DNA of 64,000 bases from Suillus spraguei (taxonomy: Eukaryota > Basidiomycota > Agaricomycetes > Boletales > Suillaceae), in the NCBI GenBank assembly GCA_016800925.1, contig JABCPU010000096.1, positions 1 through 64,000 on the forward strand, given 5' to 3'. The position numbers and the translations under genes were made by a program. Of the stretch, positions 23,050-35,432 are shown one piece after another; within the stretch, counting starts at the first letter, position 1, and each line of letters begins with the position of its first letter. The notes under the pieces were generated by a model. That model saw nothing but the letters and a program-made list of their open reading frames with translations, did not search any database and was not told where the DNA came from.

Positions 23050-25255
23050 CTACGAAGACTTTAAAAAAAGGCCGCCACCAGTCAGGTTTGACGATGGACC
23101 GGGAAGCACCGGCTGTAGTACCTCAGATCGACACGGTCTTGATAGGTTCCCAACTGCCGGACCGAATCCTCTAGGTCCCAATGCTGCGTCAACAACATGC
23201 ATCATCGCAAGGACTTTCTCATCCTCCCGTTTCTTACCCACAAGCTGAACACCAACGGGTATGCCCTCCATCGCTTTGGGATCGTAAACAGGATTCTTGC
23301 CCAAGTACATACGGCCTCGAACATTTTCGATCGGCCGAAGGCGCCTACTACAAAATCTGTTGACAGGTTGTCGGTATCTGGATTGACGCGCGTCACTGGT
23401 ATGGTGCCGACAGGAGAGTCGATAACGTTGTACGTAATGGTAGCGGCTGCGAGCACGGACAAGTATGTCGCACCCCTGGAGATTATGAGCTTCACAACCG
23501 AGAAGGAAGGTGCGGAAACTTACCCGTGAGGTATCACTGGAAGGGACTGCACAGGTGCGATGATTCCATCGAAACCGTATTTGTCCCATACCTGGGGGGT
23601 ATTAACAAAGGAAAGTCCCTGAATGTCAATACGCTTATCTGTTCATACCACGCAGCGGCAACCTTATTCCGTTGGTCAGTGAAATCCGTGAATTCCAAAA
23701 CAGACTTCTCCCGTGCCAACGAGAAGAAACGCGGGAAGAGGGAGTCGCCCAAGAACGTCTTGGCGATCCAACAAGCCAGCTTACAAACGAAGGACGGTAA
23801 TTTGGGACCCAAGGTGACCAAGAATAAAATGTCCTCCTGCAAGTCGGGTTGTGTGAGATATAGACGGCATATCTTTAATTTAAACTTGCCATAGGGTCTG
23901 AATCAAGATGTGACAGCATCTTCTTATAACCGTCGGATGATGGAGTCCCAGGAACACCTCCATCGCACTTGCGTCTTGATAAATTGTCAGGACGGAGAAT
24001 GAGGAGAGGTATAGAAAGCGTACTCAAAGGAGATGTAAACTCAATACATTGATGTCCCTGCTTCCTGAGTGCTGAGACTGTCTCCAGTACTGCTCGTTTG
24101 CATGCAGGTGACGATTCCATCATGCCATCTATAAGGAACCTATAAGCAGCAAATCACGACGTTCCACATATATCATAGTACCTGACAGGTAATAGCCAAA
24201 GCGAAGCTTGGAAGGGAGCTCGACAGCGTGGTACGGCATGGGAACATTCTGGTGAGACGAGTCCTTTTTGGCCAAAGATAGTTTTGCAGAACAATTCACA
24301 GTCCTGAACAGACCTAGAAAATAGTCGAGAATGAGCCAAGTGATGCAGGTAGCGACTAACCGCGCTAATGACCCATGAGAAGATCGAATTGCTTCGAATC
24401 CAGGCCGGACGGCTGTAAGACAAAGCCAGTTAGCGTCTTAGTTGGAAGAATCGAGAACATCACCTTCCTTGTGTACCAATAGAACTAACACGTTCAGCCG
24501 TTGGCTTCAAAGAGTACACACCGCAATACGATGCTGGGATGCGCAAGCTTCCTCCGATATCAGAACCGATGCCCAAGGCGGATCCGTCCATGGCAAGCAA
24601 AGCTCCCTCTAGTGCCAGACGTTGTTATTTACTAAGATATTCACAAGCATATGACGAACCTCCACCAGAGCTGCCTCCGCATGTATACTTGTTGTTCCAT
24701 GGGTTTGTCGTGCGACCCCAGAGAGGATTAGAGCATTCGAACGCGAGCATTGTCTGCGGTACATTGGTCTTCACGAAGATGATGGCACCAGCAGCTCTGA
24801 GTTGAGCAACGACCTACAAGTAATGATAGAGAGAATGGGTGAATGTGATAATAAGGACATGCGCAAGCGTCTTTTGCCTGGGTTGTTGGCCCATGCTGTG
24901 AACCCAATGGTCGCGTCGTATCCCTCGATCTGGTCTACAGCAAAGTTCAAAAACGTATCGGTCGCACATGGAGCGATGTACAATTATCTTTGACGCTGAC
25001 TGGAACACCATGAAAAGGTCCCCGCAGTGTCTTTGTGCTCGCAAACTCTGCATCAAGCTCCTTTGCTTGCTTTCGGGCGTCCTCATATAGGACTGTGAAA
25101 GGTGTTAGGATGGAAATACCAGAAGAGAATTGGCGAATCTACTCCCCTTCTGTAAGACAGTTTACCTTGGCCTGAGCTATAGCAGAACGCGCAATGTATG
25201 CCTCAAGGACTTCGGAAGACGTCCATTCTCCTTTAGCTATCCTTTGCACAATTTC
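23050..25255 (-). pseudogene. Amidase signature family gene lacking its 5' end
   Basis: Exon by exon, the minus strand reads SEIVQRIAKGEWTSSEVLEA, GPFHGVPVSVKDN then GYDATIGFTAWANNP (49-nt intron between), [63 protein letters not shown], a C-terminal ALREKSVLEF-like region and EGIPVGVQLVGKKREDEK near 23,200-23,280. The Ser-cisSer-Lys catalytic residues (VKD, GGSSGG, GSDIGGS) are all present. The first 50 or so residues of a typical fungal amidase are missing: sequence begins exactly at an intron acceptor (CTGTAG at 25,256) fused to Sec23 sequence. At least two exon junctions (near 25,110 and 24,440) do not join in frame with GT-AG borders. It would hydrolyse small amides if intact. I judge it a truncated, probably decayed copy. 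Confidence 0.75.
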
Positions 25256-25269
25256 ACTAGCTACAGAGG

Positions 25270-26790
<1,521 letters not shown>

Positions 26791-26815
<25 letters not shown>

Positions 26816-28001
26816 CCTTGATATGTAGGTGTTTGCTTGATCCAACTAATCAGTTCGTCCCGCCGCACCTTCATACCTTGATCTGCCGACTGAACTTTTG
26901 TCTTCTTCCCATCTACGAATTCCCACTTTTGCTCTTTAACAGTCACCAAACCTTCCTTGAGCTCATCACCGCCCAAAATCACAGCAAAAAGAACTTCATC
27001 CTTTTCACCAGCCATGAACTGCGCAGTGAGCTTCAGTTTCCTCTTTGCGAGGAAGTCAGTCTGAAAAAAAAGAGTTAATACATGAATTGAAAAACGACAA
27101 TTTGACTAACCTTTATGCCTGCTTCCCTGAGTTCCTGCACGAGTGCAATCCGCTCTTCCAACAAGCCATCACCAGCAGCCAACACGTATACCATGGTCTC
27201 TTTACTCCGCATCCTCTTCTCGACCCACTTTGGCCACACAATTGCAAAGATACGGTCAAGACCAATACTGACCCCAATACACGGGAGCCCTGGTGCCTTC
27301 TTCCCTTCAGCAGCGGCAGCGGCAGTGAACATACCAACCAGGTTATCGTACCGGCCACCAGCAGCAATGGACCCGACACCAACCTGCGATTCATCACTCC
27401 ATCCTCTTCGTTATCATCAGCTTTGGCTTTTTTCGAGGGTTTCGGTTTTGGGGGGCTGGGGCTGGGGACTCTGTTGCATTTGCGGAAAGAGCTGGTGGTG
27501 CTGATGCTTCAACGATCGCTTCATAGATGATGCCTGTATAATAGTCTAGACCACGGGCGAGAGACATATCGAACAAGATCTATGCATACATTAATATATA
27601 TCATGTTCTAATTCACGGAAAGCGAGCTTACTTTGTCGAGCACTTTATATGCTCATAGGAGAGTAAAGAGAATATCCATGTCTGAAATGCCCTGCTTCGC
27701 GCTCGGGTTTGCCATGAGAGTGGCATCCGCTTTCAAAAGATCGAGTAGCGATGGACCACCTGTATAACACATGAGATGAGATACTTGGCTTTGCATAAAA
27801 TCAAGGCTGCCTACCTTTGTGCTTGACATACTCTCCAATCTTATCAGCGACATCTGAAGAAAGGCCTTTCTCTTCCGTCATTTCTTTCTTTACTTCTAGC
27901 CAGGGAAGCTGCACGCAATTAGAACCAGCATCGAAAATGCATCTCTATCGACCAACCTTGTCCAACTTGTCTACAGCAGAGGATATTGATCGAATCTTGT
28001 C
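26791..28001 (-). pseudogene. hts1: Histidyl-tRNA synthetase C-terminal part
   Basis: Recognisable blocks are DKIRSISSAVDKLDK, LPWLEVKKEMTEE, LLDLLKADATLMANPS, the class II HisRS motif [53 protein letters not shown] and a C-terminal anticodon-binding region (VYVLAAGDG..R..L.ELREAGIK) ending at 26,791. Motif 1 and most of motif 2, in the N-terminal 300 or so residues, are absent. An in-frame TGA lies before AYKVLDK (27,653), and two frame changes occur in the Pro/Lys/Asp linker (about 27,395-27,460). The fragment is joined at an intron acceptor (CCACAG, 28,002) to EPT1 sequence. A functional cytosolic/mitochondrial HisRS must be elsewhere in the genome. Confidence 0.9.
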
Positions 28002-28083
28002 CTGTGGACCGCAAGAACGACCTCAAGCTGGAAAAGTACATAGGATGAGGCCAGAATCACGACTTGAAGTAAAGGCAGCATAC

Positions 28084-28736
28084 TGTAGTGTTAAGCGCGT
28101 CGCAACCTATGAAAAAAAGGTTAGATATATATGCGCGTCAGGAAACGCGCATGCAGACCATGATTCAACATTTCTCCCAAAGGACCAGCCGTTCCCGTTC
28201 TCCGTGCCTGCTTGCTGCACTTGGATAAGCATGGATATAGACCGGTGGTAAGGTATCTACTCACCCGTCCACTGCGTCTAGACTTTGGTACATGAACAAC
28301 CCAATCGCCCATCTAAGTTTCGAGGGTCAGCGTGACACAAGCTTGACACAAACAATAGAATGCGCGCACGTGAAGTAGATCCACTGAGGAGGCCCGACTG
28401 CTCCATCTTTCTCCGTCAAATAAAGTGGGTCGTAATATAGTAGCGTGATGACATTGAAAGCGACAATACACAGGCCAAGCAAGGTTATCTGAACAAGTTT
28501 GACTGACGCCAAGAACTAAGTGGTAATAACATACGGTATTTGGGGCGATGGTAAGTGGAAAGAGCTTGATGAACCAATTCCAATATGGCGTAAGGAGATA
28601 ACGCGAAACCAAAGATCTTATTTTCAAAGTTCAGTATGACAGCAAAAGAACACTCAATGGAACAGTACCCACTCATCTACACCTTTATAGGAATACTTTT
28701 TGAGGTTTTTGAGTGCTGGCAGTGAGAGGTAACCCA
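28084..28736 (-). pseudogene. Ethanolamine/choline phosphotransferase N-terminus
   Basis: ATG at 28,736 (MGYLSLPALKNLKKYSYKG) is followed, with short introns, by SLVSRYLLTPYWNWFIKLFP, ITLLGLCIVAFNVITLLYYD, a P.QWIYFT segment, YQSLDAVDG and KQARRTGTAGPLGEML. This is the CDP-alcohol phosphotransferase signature of EPT1/CPT1, which makes phosphatidylethanolamine or phosphatidylcholine in the ER. In D-x2-DG-x2-AR-x8-G-x3-D-x3-D, the first Asp of the final pair is Asn here (LNHGCD). Sequence homology stops at an intron donor (ACA|GTATGC, 28,084) after DALNTT, about a quarter of the way into the protein, and HisRS sequence follows 82 bp later. Confidence 0.85.
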
Positions 28737-29178
28737 TAGAAAAAATCCCACTCTGCCACATAAAAGTATGTATTATGGTGGGTGCAGCAATAGTGCAACA
28801 AGGACTACATGCGCTAGTGACGAGTACAGAGCATTACGATGTGTGCGAGTAGTAGCCATAGTATGGACCGGGCGCTGCTTGTAATTCTCGTTTGCTAAAC
28901 ACAAAGTCAACGCGTGAAACGAGGAAGCAGTCTATAGCCTGAATGTTGTGTTTGCGAAACGCGTCGATTATGTACCGTAGATAAGACCAGGTATGTAAGG
29001 TGCAAAGTAGCTTTGCGTATATTTACATCTGTTTTAGCAGTTTTCAGTTTTCACTGGGGTTCATGCACATGACTGAAGCGCATCTTGAAACCTATGAATG
29101 AAAGGGTAAGTCACAATAGGCTGCTGAGTGATACAAGGCAAGCAGATGGATACTGACAAATGAATTGACGTGATGGAA
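28737..29178. other. No gene seen
   Basis: Unique sequence upstream of the EPT1 start. It may hold its old promoter. No repeat or coding region is recognised. Confidence 0.4.
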
Positions 29179-29580
29179 TCACTGTGACTGCAGGATCACA
29201 GATAAGCGAGGGAAAGGAAATATCCATCCCCAGAGTCGCTGCCACCAAAAGAGACGGCATATCCGTAGTGGAAGACAAATGGTGCAAGGGCCCTGGTAAG
29301 TCGGAATGCCAGCAGTGGCCTCAGTATGCACACCAAACTTAACATGGCCTCCACCCCACCCCACAATGTGCGTAATGGTAGCGGTAAATATGGGGGAAGG
29401 GGTGGGGATGGAACTCATGTGCAGGGTATATTGATAAACAACGATGGTGTCGCCAACACCAAGTTGCTCAGACGAAGAACTCGGTCCACAGTAGCCGTTG
29501 AACACCCACGTGTCTGAGTCAGAGTCAGCGCTGAAGGAGGGGTTGATAACAAGTGAAGCGGCGACTGTGACAAATGGCAT
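29179..29580 (-). CDS. Unrecognised ORF, 133 codons
   Basis: The frame has an ATG (MPFVTVAASLVINPSF) and protein-like composition for about 95 codons: Ser/Asp-rich N-terminus, a GVGDTIVVYQYTLHM strand and GWGGGHVKFGVHTE. It then degenerates into a Trp/Arg/Leu run typical of non-coding sequence, so the true end is probably an exon border near 29,290. The family is unknown. Confidence 0.3.
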   Translation of the reverse strand: MPFVTVAASLVINPSFSADSDSDTWVFNGYCGPSSSSEQLGVGDTIVVYQYTLHMSSIPTPSPIFTATITHIVGWGGGHVKFGVHTEATAGIPTYQGPCTICLPLRICRLFWWQRLWGWIFPFPRLSVILQSQ

Positions 29581-29824
29581 ATTATAGGAGGAATGATACT
29601 GGGGTTCACAGTACTATATGATAGTCCAGAATCACAACTTGGCAAAAGGTGAGGTAATTATATACTGACACATTATAAATGTAAGGCAAGTAAGGGTGAA
29701 CAGGACATATATTAGTAATTAGAGCTAGTACGGTAACTAGTAGTATGTGTCCTTACAGCAGTTGCATAATAAGAGAGGCCGGCGGTATTTTCCAAAAAAG
29801 CGTGCATTTGTTTTCGAAAAGTAG

Positions 29825-30105
29825 TCCTACAAAGATCGATTTTTATCTCAACAATGAAGCAAGCTATTGACATGGTCCAAGCGACAAAACTGATCAGAAA
29901 AATCGAACGCAGACGACCAGCGAAAAAACCAAGCGATTTGGTGAAGTTGGTGGTCACCTGCTCTCAGAGCCAACAGTCTACAAAGATTGATTTTTATTTC
30001 AGTAACGAAGCAAGATAATGACAAGCGGTAAGATACAAACTTGATAAGAACAATGAGGCGCAGACGACTGTAGAACGAATGGAACGATCTGGCGAAGTGG
30101 ACACT
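29825..30105. repeat. Diverged tandem duplication, about 150 bp
   Basis: ACAAAGAT(C/T)GATTTTTAT(C/T)TCA..AA(T/C)GAAGCAAG begins both units (about 29,829 and 29,978). Further matches are GATCAGAAAAATCGAACGCAGACGAC versus GATAAGAACAATGAGGCGCAGACGAC and GGTGAAGTTGGTG versus GGCGAAGTGGACA. The copies are clearly related but old. Confidence 0.7.
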
Positions 30106-30189
30106 TGTCTCGTGTCTAGTACTAGTATACAAACCAAATTCACACACATCTAATCTCACTTTTCCCGGTCTGCTACATTGTCTCGCAGG

Positions 30190-30935
30190 ATGGCAAAGGC
30201 TCCTGCACGAGTGCGCAAGGTCAAGGAGCCTCGTAAACGCTGCCGTCCTCCGAAAAAGCAATCACAGCTCCCCAGTGGTACACAGGTGGAAGATCCTTCA
30301 AGTCAGGAAGTCGTCTCAAAGACTAAACCATGGCCACGGCCCATTCCACCAAAAAAAGCCTGGCACTTCGTCAGCAGCCACAATGCCAGGTGGATTCAGC
30401 TCCGCACCAGATGTCGGCGGAGCTCTCGTCGACAAAAATGAGTTGGTCGGGTCTATACTTGAGGCCAATCTGATACATGTACTCAGCACGTTTATCAAGG
30501 TTCCGCTCTCTTGCTTCTTGAGTGATCTATTGCACACATCAATCAAACATCATTGTCAACGAGAATCAAGACACTAACTTTCTTCCTTGAATATCCCGTG
30601 CGATGAAGCGTTCGCCAGATGGTGGACAATGACGGGTGTTTCCCGCGAGCCTTGCTAATCTCATCACAGAGCTCATCTAGATACATATCACAGCTGCGGG
30701 ACAAACAGCATGCCTGTACTTTTATATGTCAGAATTTGCACAGAAAGAGATTGAATATGGACGCACCTCGATATCTTCCAAGTCCATCATTCGAGTTCTA
30801 CCACTCTTACCCCTCTGACTTTCTACGGCTTCCCAGTCAATTTATAGCATCGCGCAATCCTATGGTGTACAGTCTTTCGTCCGCACCCCTGTAGTCGTCC
30901 TAGTATGACATAGATGCACTCAAAAACTTTCGGCT
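30190..30935 (-). mobile_element. Tc1/mariner-like DDE transposase remnant
   Basis: The minus strand reads GKSGRTRMMDLEDIE, then LDELCDEISKARGKHPSLST, IWRTLHRTGYSRKK, an intron (GTTAGT..GCAATAG, about 30,527-30,578), ITQEARERNLDKRAEYMYQI and PDQLIFVDESSAD. This is the linker, helix-turn-helix and first catalytic Asp block (FVDE) of DDE_3-type Tc1-like transposases. The frame is lost soon after, and later catalytic blocks are absent by 30,180. The 5' part is also incomplete. It is an immobile relic. Confidence 0.8.
30858..30920 (+). repeat. Left arm of a 60-bp inverted repeat
   Basis: CCTATGGTGTACAGTCTTTCGTCCGCACCCCTGTAGTCGTCCTAGTATGACATAGATG is the reverse complement, with a few changes, of 31,572-31,631. 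The arms are about 650 bp apart. Confidence 0.85.
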
Positions 30936-31571
30936 TCACCAAGAAGGGCTTATTGCCCGCATTCACAAACTTGTACGCAGTGTGACCATGGGCGAGTTTG
31001 CTGATACCTACAATGGTGATCGGACAACTTGGACGAGTGAAAGACTTATTGATTTCTAAGTCGTTTCAACAGCCATCGGTAGCTTATAAGGTACCTCTTT
31101 GCTCCCATTCAAAGGCTGTTCTGACACCTTCTCGATCCACTATCATGCTCTCTTGTCGATTTATCATGGGTGTCCTCGAAAAATTACCTGCTCATTCAAG
31201 TTGATAACTCTGAAGGTGCAGACAAGAAGGTACGTCGCTAGGTTATCTTCTATAAGATTGCTGTCATTCATGTTTGATGGCAGTTCTACAACCCCCATGT
31301 CTGGGTTTGTGAGGGCGAGAAAATGCTCTCGGCGCAGGTCAAGGAGGCTTGCAGTGACCTCGGCAATGTTAGTGAGTGTCACATTGAGTTTAATTGTTTA
31401 TCGGTTATTGACTTGATCATGGTCTTAGACCGTCTGTAAAGAAAGCGCCTGGATAACTTAGAAACAAGGTTTGAGGACTTATTACGTGCCATGTAGTGTT
31501 TTTGCACATGCCTTGAAATCCGAAAGCAACCATACTCTTAAATTCTGTCGAACAGTGGTTCATAGATGTGC

Positions 31572-31631
31572 TGGATGTCTATGTCATACTAGGACGACTA
31601 CAGGGGCACGGACGAAAGACCATACACCATA
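31572..31631 (-). repeat. Right arm of the 60-bp inverted repeat
   Basis: GATGTCTATGTCATACTAGGACGACTACAGGGGCACGGACGAAAGACCATACACCATAG mirrors the left arm at 30,858-30,920. The unique DNA between them (30,921-31,571) shows no recognisable gene. Confidence 0.85.
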
Positions 31632-31837
31632 GAGGGGCTGTAAGGGATGTCACTTCCCTGGCTATGGAATTCCCTTTGTACTGCCGGTTATAGAATTCTC
31701 GTTATACCGATACAGCCACTCCCTTAGATATATAAACCTGTCCTCACTTTACGTACCTTTAGTGAACAACTCCCACTCACTCATCTCTCTCTGGTGGTCC
31801 GACAATCCCCCGTCGAACATATACGCAGCATTACAGG

Positions 31838-32280
31838 GCGTCGTCGTCATCGGTGGCAGCCAGTTCAAGGATGAACCGGTAAATAAGGGATAGGGTATGC
31901 ACTGTTAGGTGGACATAGAACCATAATTTCTGTCGACTACATTGTAGCGAGGCGCTGAAAGCATGCTCGATTTGAGAGAGGAGAGTCAATGGTAAGACGA
32001 CGCTCGAGTGGTGGGGAAAATTTACCTTGAGGATGACAGCACAAAGCACATGATTGACAAGCCCAAGATCAAGGTGGCTCCGGCCCTGTACAAAAGAGGA
32101 GGAGAATAGCAGTATAGTAACGTTGGTAAATGCCGATACGCACTGATACACTATAACGTTCTATTATGTCTGGAAAAAATATGAGCGAGATCAATCCCCC
32201 CCTAAGCTGCTATGGAGTAGTTACCAAGCAAAGAGAAGATGCGATCCCAAAAAAGAAAACCCCCGACGACATCATGTCGA
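31838..32280. repeat. Duplicated fragment, copy 1
   Basis: GTCGTCGTCATCGG(T/C)GG(C/T)AG.CAGTTC(A/G)AGGAT, TGCACTGTTAGGTGGACA, AATTTCTGTC(G/A)ACT and further blocks to GAAA.CCC.GACGAC match 38,400-38,645 in the same orientation. On the minus strand both copies encode fragments of the same unidentified hydrophobic protein (VHLTVH in copy 1, then LELAATDDDD here and LELSTADDDD in copy 2). Confidence 0.75.
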
Positions 32281-32339
32281 CATACTGCCAGAGCGGCCGC
32301 TTGAAAAGCTTCTCCATCCAGCTCCGAGTGCCTCTCATA

Positions 32340-32545
32340 CAGTTCTAGAGGTAATACAAGACGAGCACTGGAAGGCGTACTGGGACGAGGTTAGGTGCTA
32401 GAGGCTCGTAAGGGTATGTCGGATGATCGCGAGGAAGTACTGGAGGGAATGCTAGAGCTCTGGAGGCTCGTAAGAGTGCCTCAAAAGGGATGAGAAGAAG
32501 CGCTGGAGGCTCACAAAGGTGCGTCGAGACTCACTGGAATTTGAA
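32340..32545. repeat. Degenerate short tandem repeat
   Basis: Imperfect units containing (C/G)TGGAGGCTC(G/A)(T/C)AA(G/A)(G/A)GTG(C/T) recur at about 32,395, 32,460 and 32,505, with weaker relatives to about 32,820. No coding function is apparent. Confidence 0.5.
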
Positions 32546-32631
32546 TACAGTCACGATGTTGAATTATAATTGGTTATCCATGGTCGTACAAAGAAAGCAC
32601 AAAATCGTGATGACACTGCAAGATATAAATA

Positions 32632-32702
32632 AGTAGTGTGTCCTTCTAAGTCTTCCTCTTTTAAAGAGGAAGACTTCGAAGGTCTAAGGACATACTACTT
32701 AC
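32632..32702. repeat. Imperfect long hairpin
   Basis: AGTAGTGTGTCCTT..AAGTCTTCCTCTTT and AAAGAGGAAGACTT..AAGGACATACTACT form about 30-bp arms with almost no loop. The structure resembles the end of a foldback element or a hairpin RNA. No partner was found. Confidence 0.7.
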
Positions 32703-33139
32703 TTTGAAGTGGCGGCAGTGGAGTATTCTTATGAGGTGCGGGAGATAGCAACTGGCAGAGGCATGGCAGCGCTGGAGGTCTCTCGAAGGGTTCATAGAGG
32801 CTCATAGGCCTGCGAAGGAGGTGGAAGGATGAGTCTCTCAGACCACCTTCCCTGAAACCAGGCCTGAGACCCCTTAAAGTGCTGCTTGAGATGATCAGCG
32901 TAACAGCTACATAGTTTAGCATCCTTTCGATTGGACTGTCTAGAAGACTGTATCAAAATACGACCTGAAGGTGCGCTGCCACGTGTTTCACACATGATAT
33001 TATTAATCTATTCGGTAGAGATTTTCGTTCGACTTAGCAACATATTCAAGAATATTCGACGGCACCTGGATCCAGTGCTACATTCATCATAATTTGGTCT
33101 ACGCGAGAGCCTCATTTGAAGAGAATATTGAGAATGCGA
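32703..33139. other. No gene seen
   Basis: Spacer downstream of the UstYa-like gene. It may include its 3' UTR. Confidence 0.4.
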
Positions 33140-34181
33140 TCAAGGAGGGGAAGGCAGGTCCACATTGTCGTCAAAGCGAACAACGTCGGATTGATGGACA
33201 AAAACACGATGTTCATCAACCCAATCCAACACCTTTTCAAAATTTCTGCATCGGTGAGGAATGTTGAAATTCGGAAAAGGATCTTCAAGTCCCTTCACCC
33301 AGTCGTAAGTGAGCATCGTTACGTCGCCACGGCACATAATGATCTGCCTGAGCATTTCGATACAATGGTCTGAGGTACAATATACTAGTAAGCAGGATGT
33401 GGGCCTGGTAGTGAACAATATAGTTACCGAGATGAATGCGCCCGAAACTTTCGGAGGAGTTATCATCGTCATGATCATGATCCGAAGATTTACCATGGTC
33501 ATCACCCGAGGATTTATCTCCCCAGCTGACTCTGCGAAGCATGTCCTACGGGGAGTGAGTAAAGATCGACCAGTCTCCCTGTATTATTACAACTTACTAT
33601 GCAATGCAGCTGGTGAATGACCTCTACGCTTGCCATATAACCTCCACCGTATTTGTCCGGATACCTAGCCATGGCGGGAGAAGGCTTCTCTCCTGTTCTC
33701 AGCAGCTGTTCAAGGGTCATACGACCTGGACGCGCTGGGAAATATAATAAGCAAGTGTTTGTGGTGCAAGTAAAACATAAGGTGCAACCATCAAAAGTTA
33801 TCCTATCCCAAGCGGCGTCGATTTCTGGAGACGGGCTGCCACGATATATAGAAGGGGCGTTCAGAGTTCCATTGAATCTTATGATGCCAATGGATTCAAT
33901 CGCCTCATTTGCTGGAGCTGCGACGAGTAAGTAAGGTCCTGTGCGTTGACGTTATCCATCCACCTACAGTACAGAACTACGTCATCGATGGACGGGGCCC
34001 GTACCCATAGCACGAAGAACACCATCGTTATGGACAACAGCACACCATGGCTTAGCCATGGCGACCAGCGAAGGAGACGAGATTTCGGAGGAGGTCTTGT
34101 TTCTGCATTGCTATCATCAAGAAGGTTCGTATGATCACGATCGTCGACAGGAGAATACAATGCAGGATATTCCTTATGCAT
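33140..34181 (-). CDS. UstYa-family (DUF3328) oxidase, gene 1
   Basis: ATG at 34,181 (MHKEYPALYSPVDDRD) opens a short cytosolic tail and one membrane segment (WLSHGVLLSITMVFFVLW, about residues 40-57). After intron 1 come IIRFNGTLNAPSIYRGSPSP and EIDAAWDRI, typical of UstYa proteins. The next exon carries KYPDKYGGGYMASVEVIHQLHC-type sequence with the HxxHC motif (HQLHC), and the last exon carries the second motif, DHCIEMLRQIIMC, ending DLPSPP at 33,140. Four or five short introns all join in frame. UstYa proteins are type II membrane, probably copper/His-dependent oxidases or cyclases acting on RiPP or other mycotoxin precursors in the secretory pathway. Unusual is an Asp/His-rich insertion (SSGDDHGKSSDHDHDDDNS) between the motifs, absent from the neighbour paralogue. 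It lies in tandem with gene 2 and close to a repeat-peptide gene. Confidence 0.9.
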
Positions 34182-35432
34182 AACTGACGCAAGAAGAGGA
34201 CTTGAAGTTTGTTGGGTTTCAAATTCAAGATGCCCGGGTTACACTTGAACGCAAGTTGCACTCGTGGGTAAGTTGGAAGCCAGGACCTGAGTACATAAAG
34301 GGGCTCTCCGAGCCTTGAGTATTGATCTGCAGATTCCCTGTTCTCGGAAGGCTCTGGTTTCGGCGCCATCGAAGCGAAGCGAATCTGAGGTAACTTCGCT
34401 TCGCTTCCGTGTTCGGTTACATAACTTCGGCAAAGTCAGCAAGGACTACTAGGCTAGCTACATATTATGTAATTCTAAAATGCAATAGACAGCCTACTAC
34501 CGGTGACTTCAAGTTATGACTTGATCAGCAGGTGGAGCTCAAACCCACCGCATCCATTCTACCTGCTCCCATAGTGAAACTTACTCCTCGCCTTCAGCTA
34601 CATAGCTTGAGCATATTGCCAGAGTCGATGAAGAGCCTATTGGAAGCGAGTTATAGGCGTGCGGGCCGCATTCGCCAAAGTCACCCTTCGAACCGAAAAA
34701 CTGACACTACCAATCAGAGTTTGGACCTGTCGAAAAACTATCGTTGAACGATCCCTGTTTGGCATAGTCTCGGTCGAACCACATTGAGCGAGGGACTTTG
34801 CCCAAAACGCCAACCGAAAGTTAAAAAAGCAACTACTCTATAGTACGAAAACCTTCCGGGAACAGGAAATCTCCAGATCAATTCTCAAGTTGAAACTCCC
34901 AGTCCTGCATTTCTCGTGAGTTTAGAATGGCGAAATAAAATAATGACAGTGAAGGGCATCTCCACCAATCCATGAGTGAATGTTTTGTAAACTTCTTTCG
35001 CAATGGAAGCGCTACGCATACTCAAGACTGTCAAATATCGAGAAGTTGAGTAATGATCTTGTCGAAAGAATGCGTTCATGAAGCCATTTGTAATTCACCG
35101 CTATCGGACTTGTTAGGCTGAAAGGGGGACTGATTTACTAGTAGGAAAACGTTCGTCATAATATCCGTCAAATAACATTCCTGGCAAGCGGGTATGGATG
35201 CGGGCCGTGGTATGTAAGTGTTCGGTCAACTACCCTAGTGTGCTAGTAGTTCTTCCTTATTTTTGACTGGAACTCATTAAGTAACAATCCGTTCCCCAAG
35301 CATACTAGTACCAACCACGCATGAGTTCGTGATGTGATATATTAATTTGATCAAGCTCTTAATCATCCTGTTCTTGCAAGATACTCGTGAATGTATGTAG
35401 TGAGTAAGCAGCACGATATTCCTTATACATTA
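34182..35432. other. Spacer between the two UstYa-like genes
   Basis: About 1.25 kb without a convincing gene. A perfect 12-bp inverted repeat, GAAGCGAAGCGA..TCGCTTCGCTTC (about 34,372-34,410), lies upstream of gene 1 and could be an operator-like or terminator-like site. The 3' UTR of gene 2 must also lie here. Confidence 0.4.

Noticed and set aside
29848..30261. Minus-strand open frame of 137 codons
   Set aside because: It runs through the diverged tandem duplication and the decayed end of the transposase in a third frame, with no domain; it is a chance frame.
32166..32348. Plus-strand 60-codon frame with ATG
   Set aside because: It lies across the duplicated fragment in the opposite sense to the shared coding-like blocks and has no domain.
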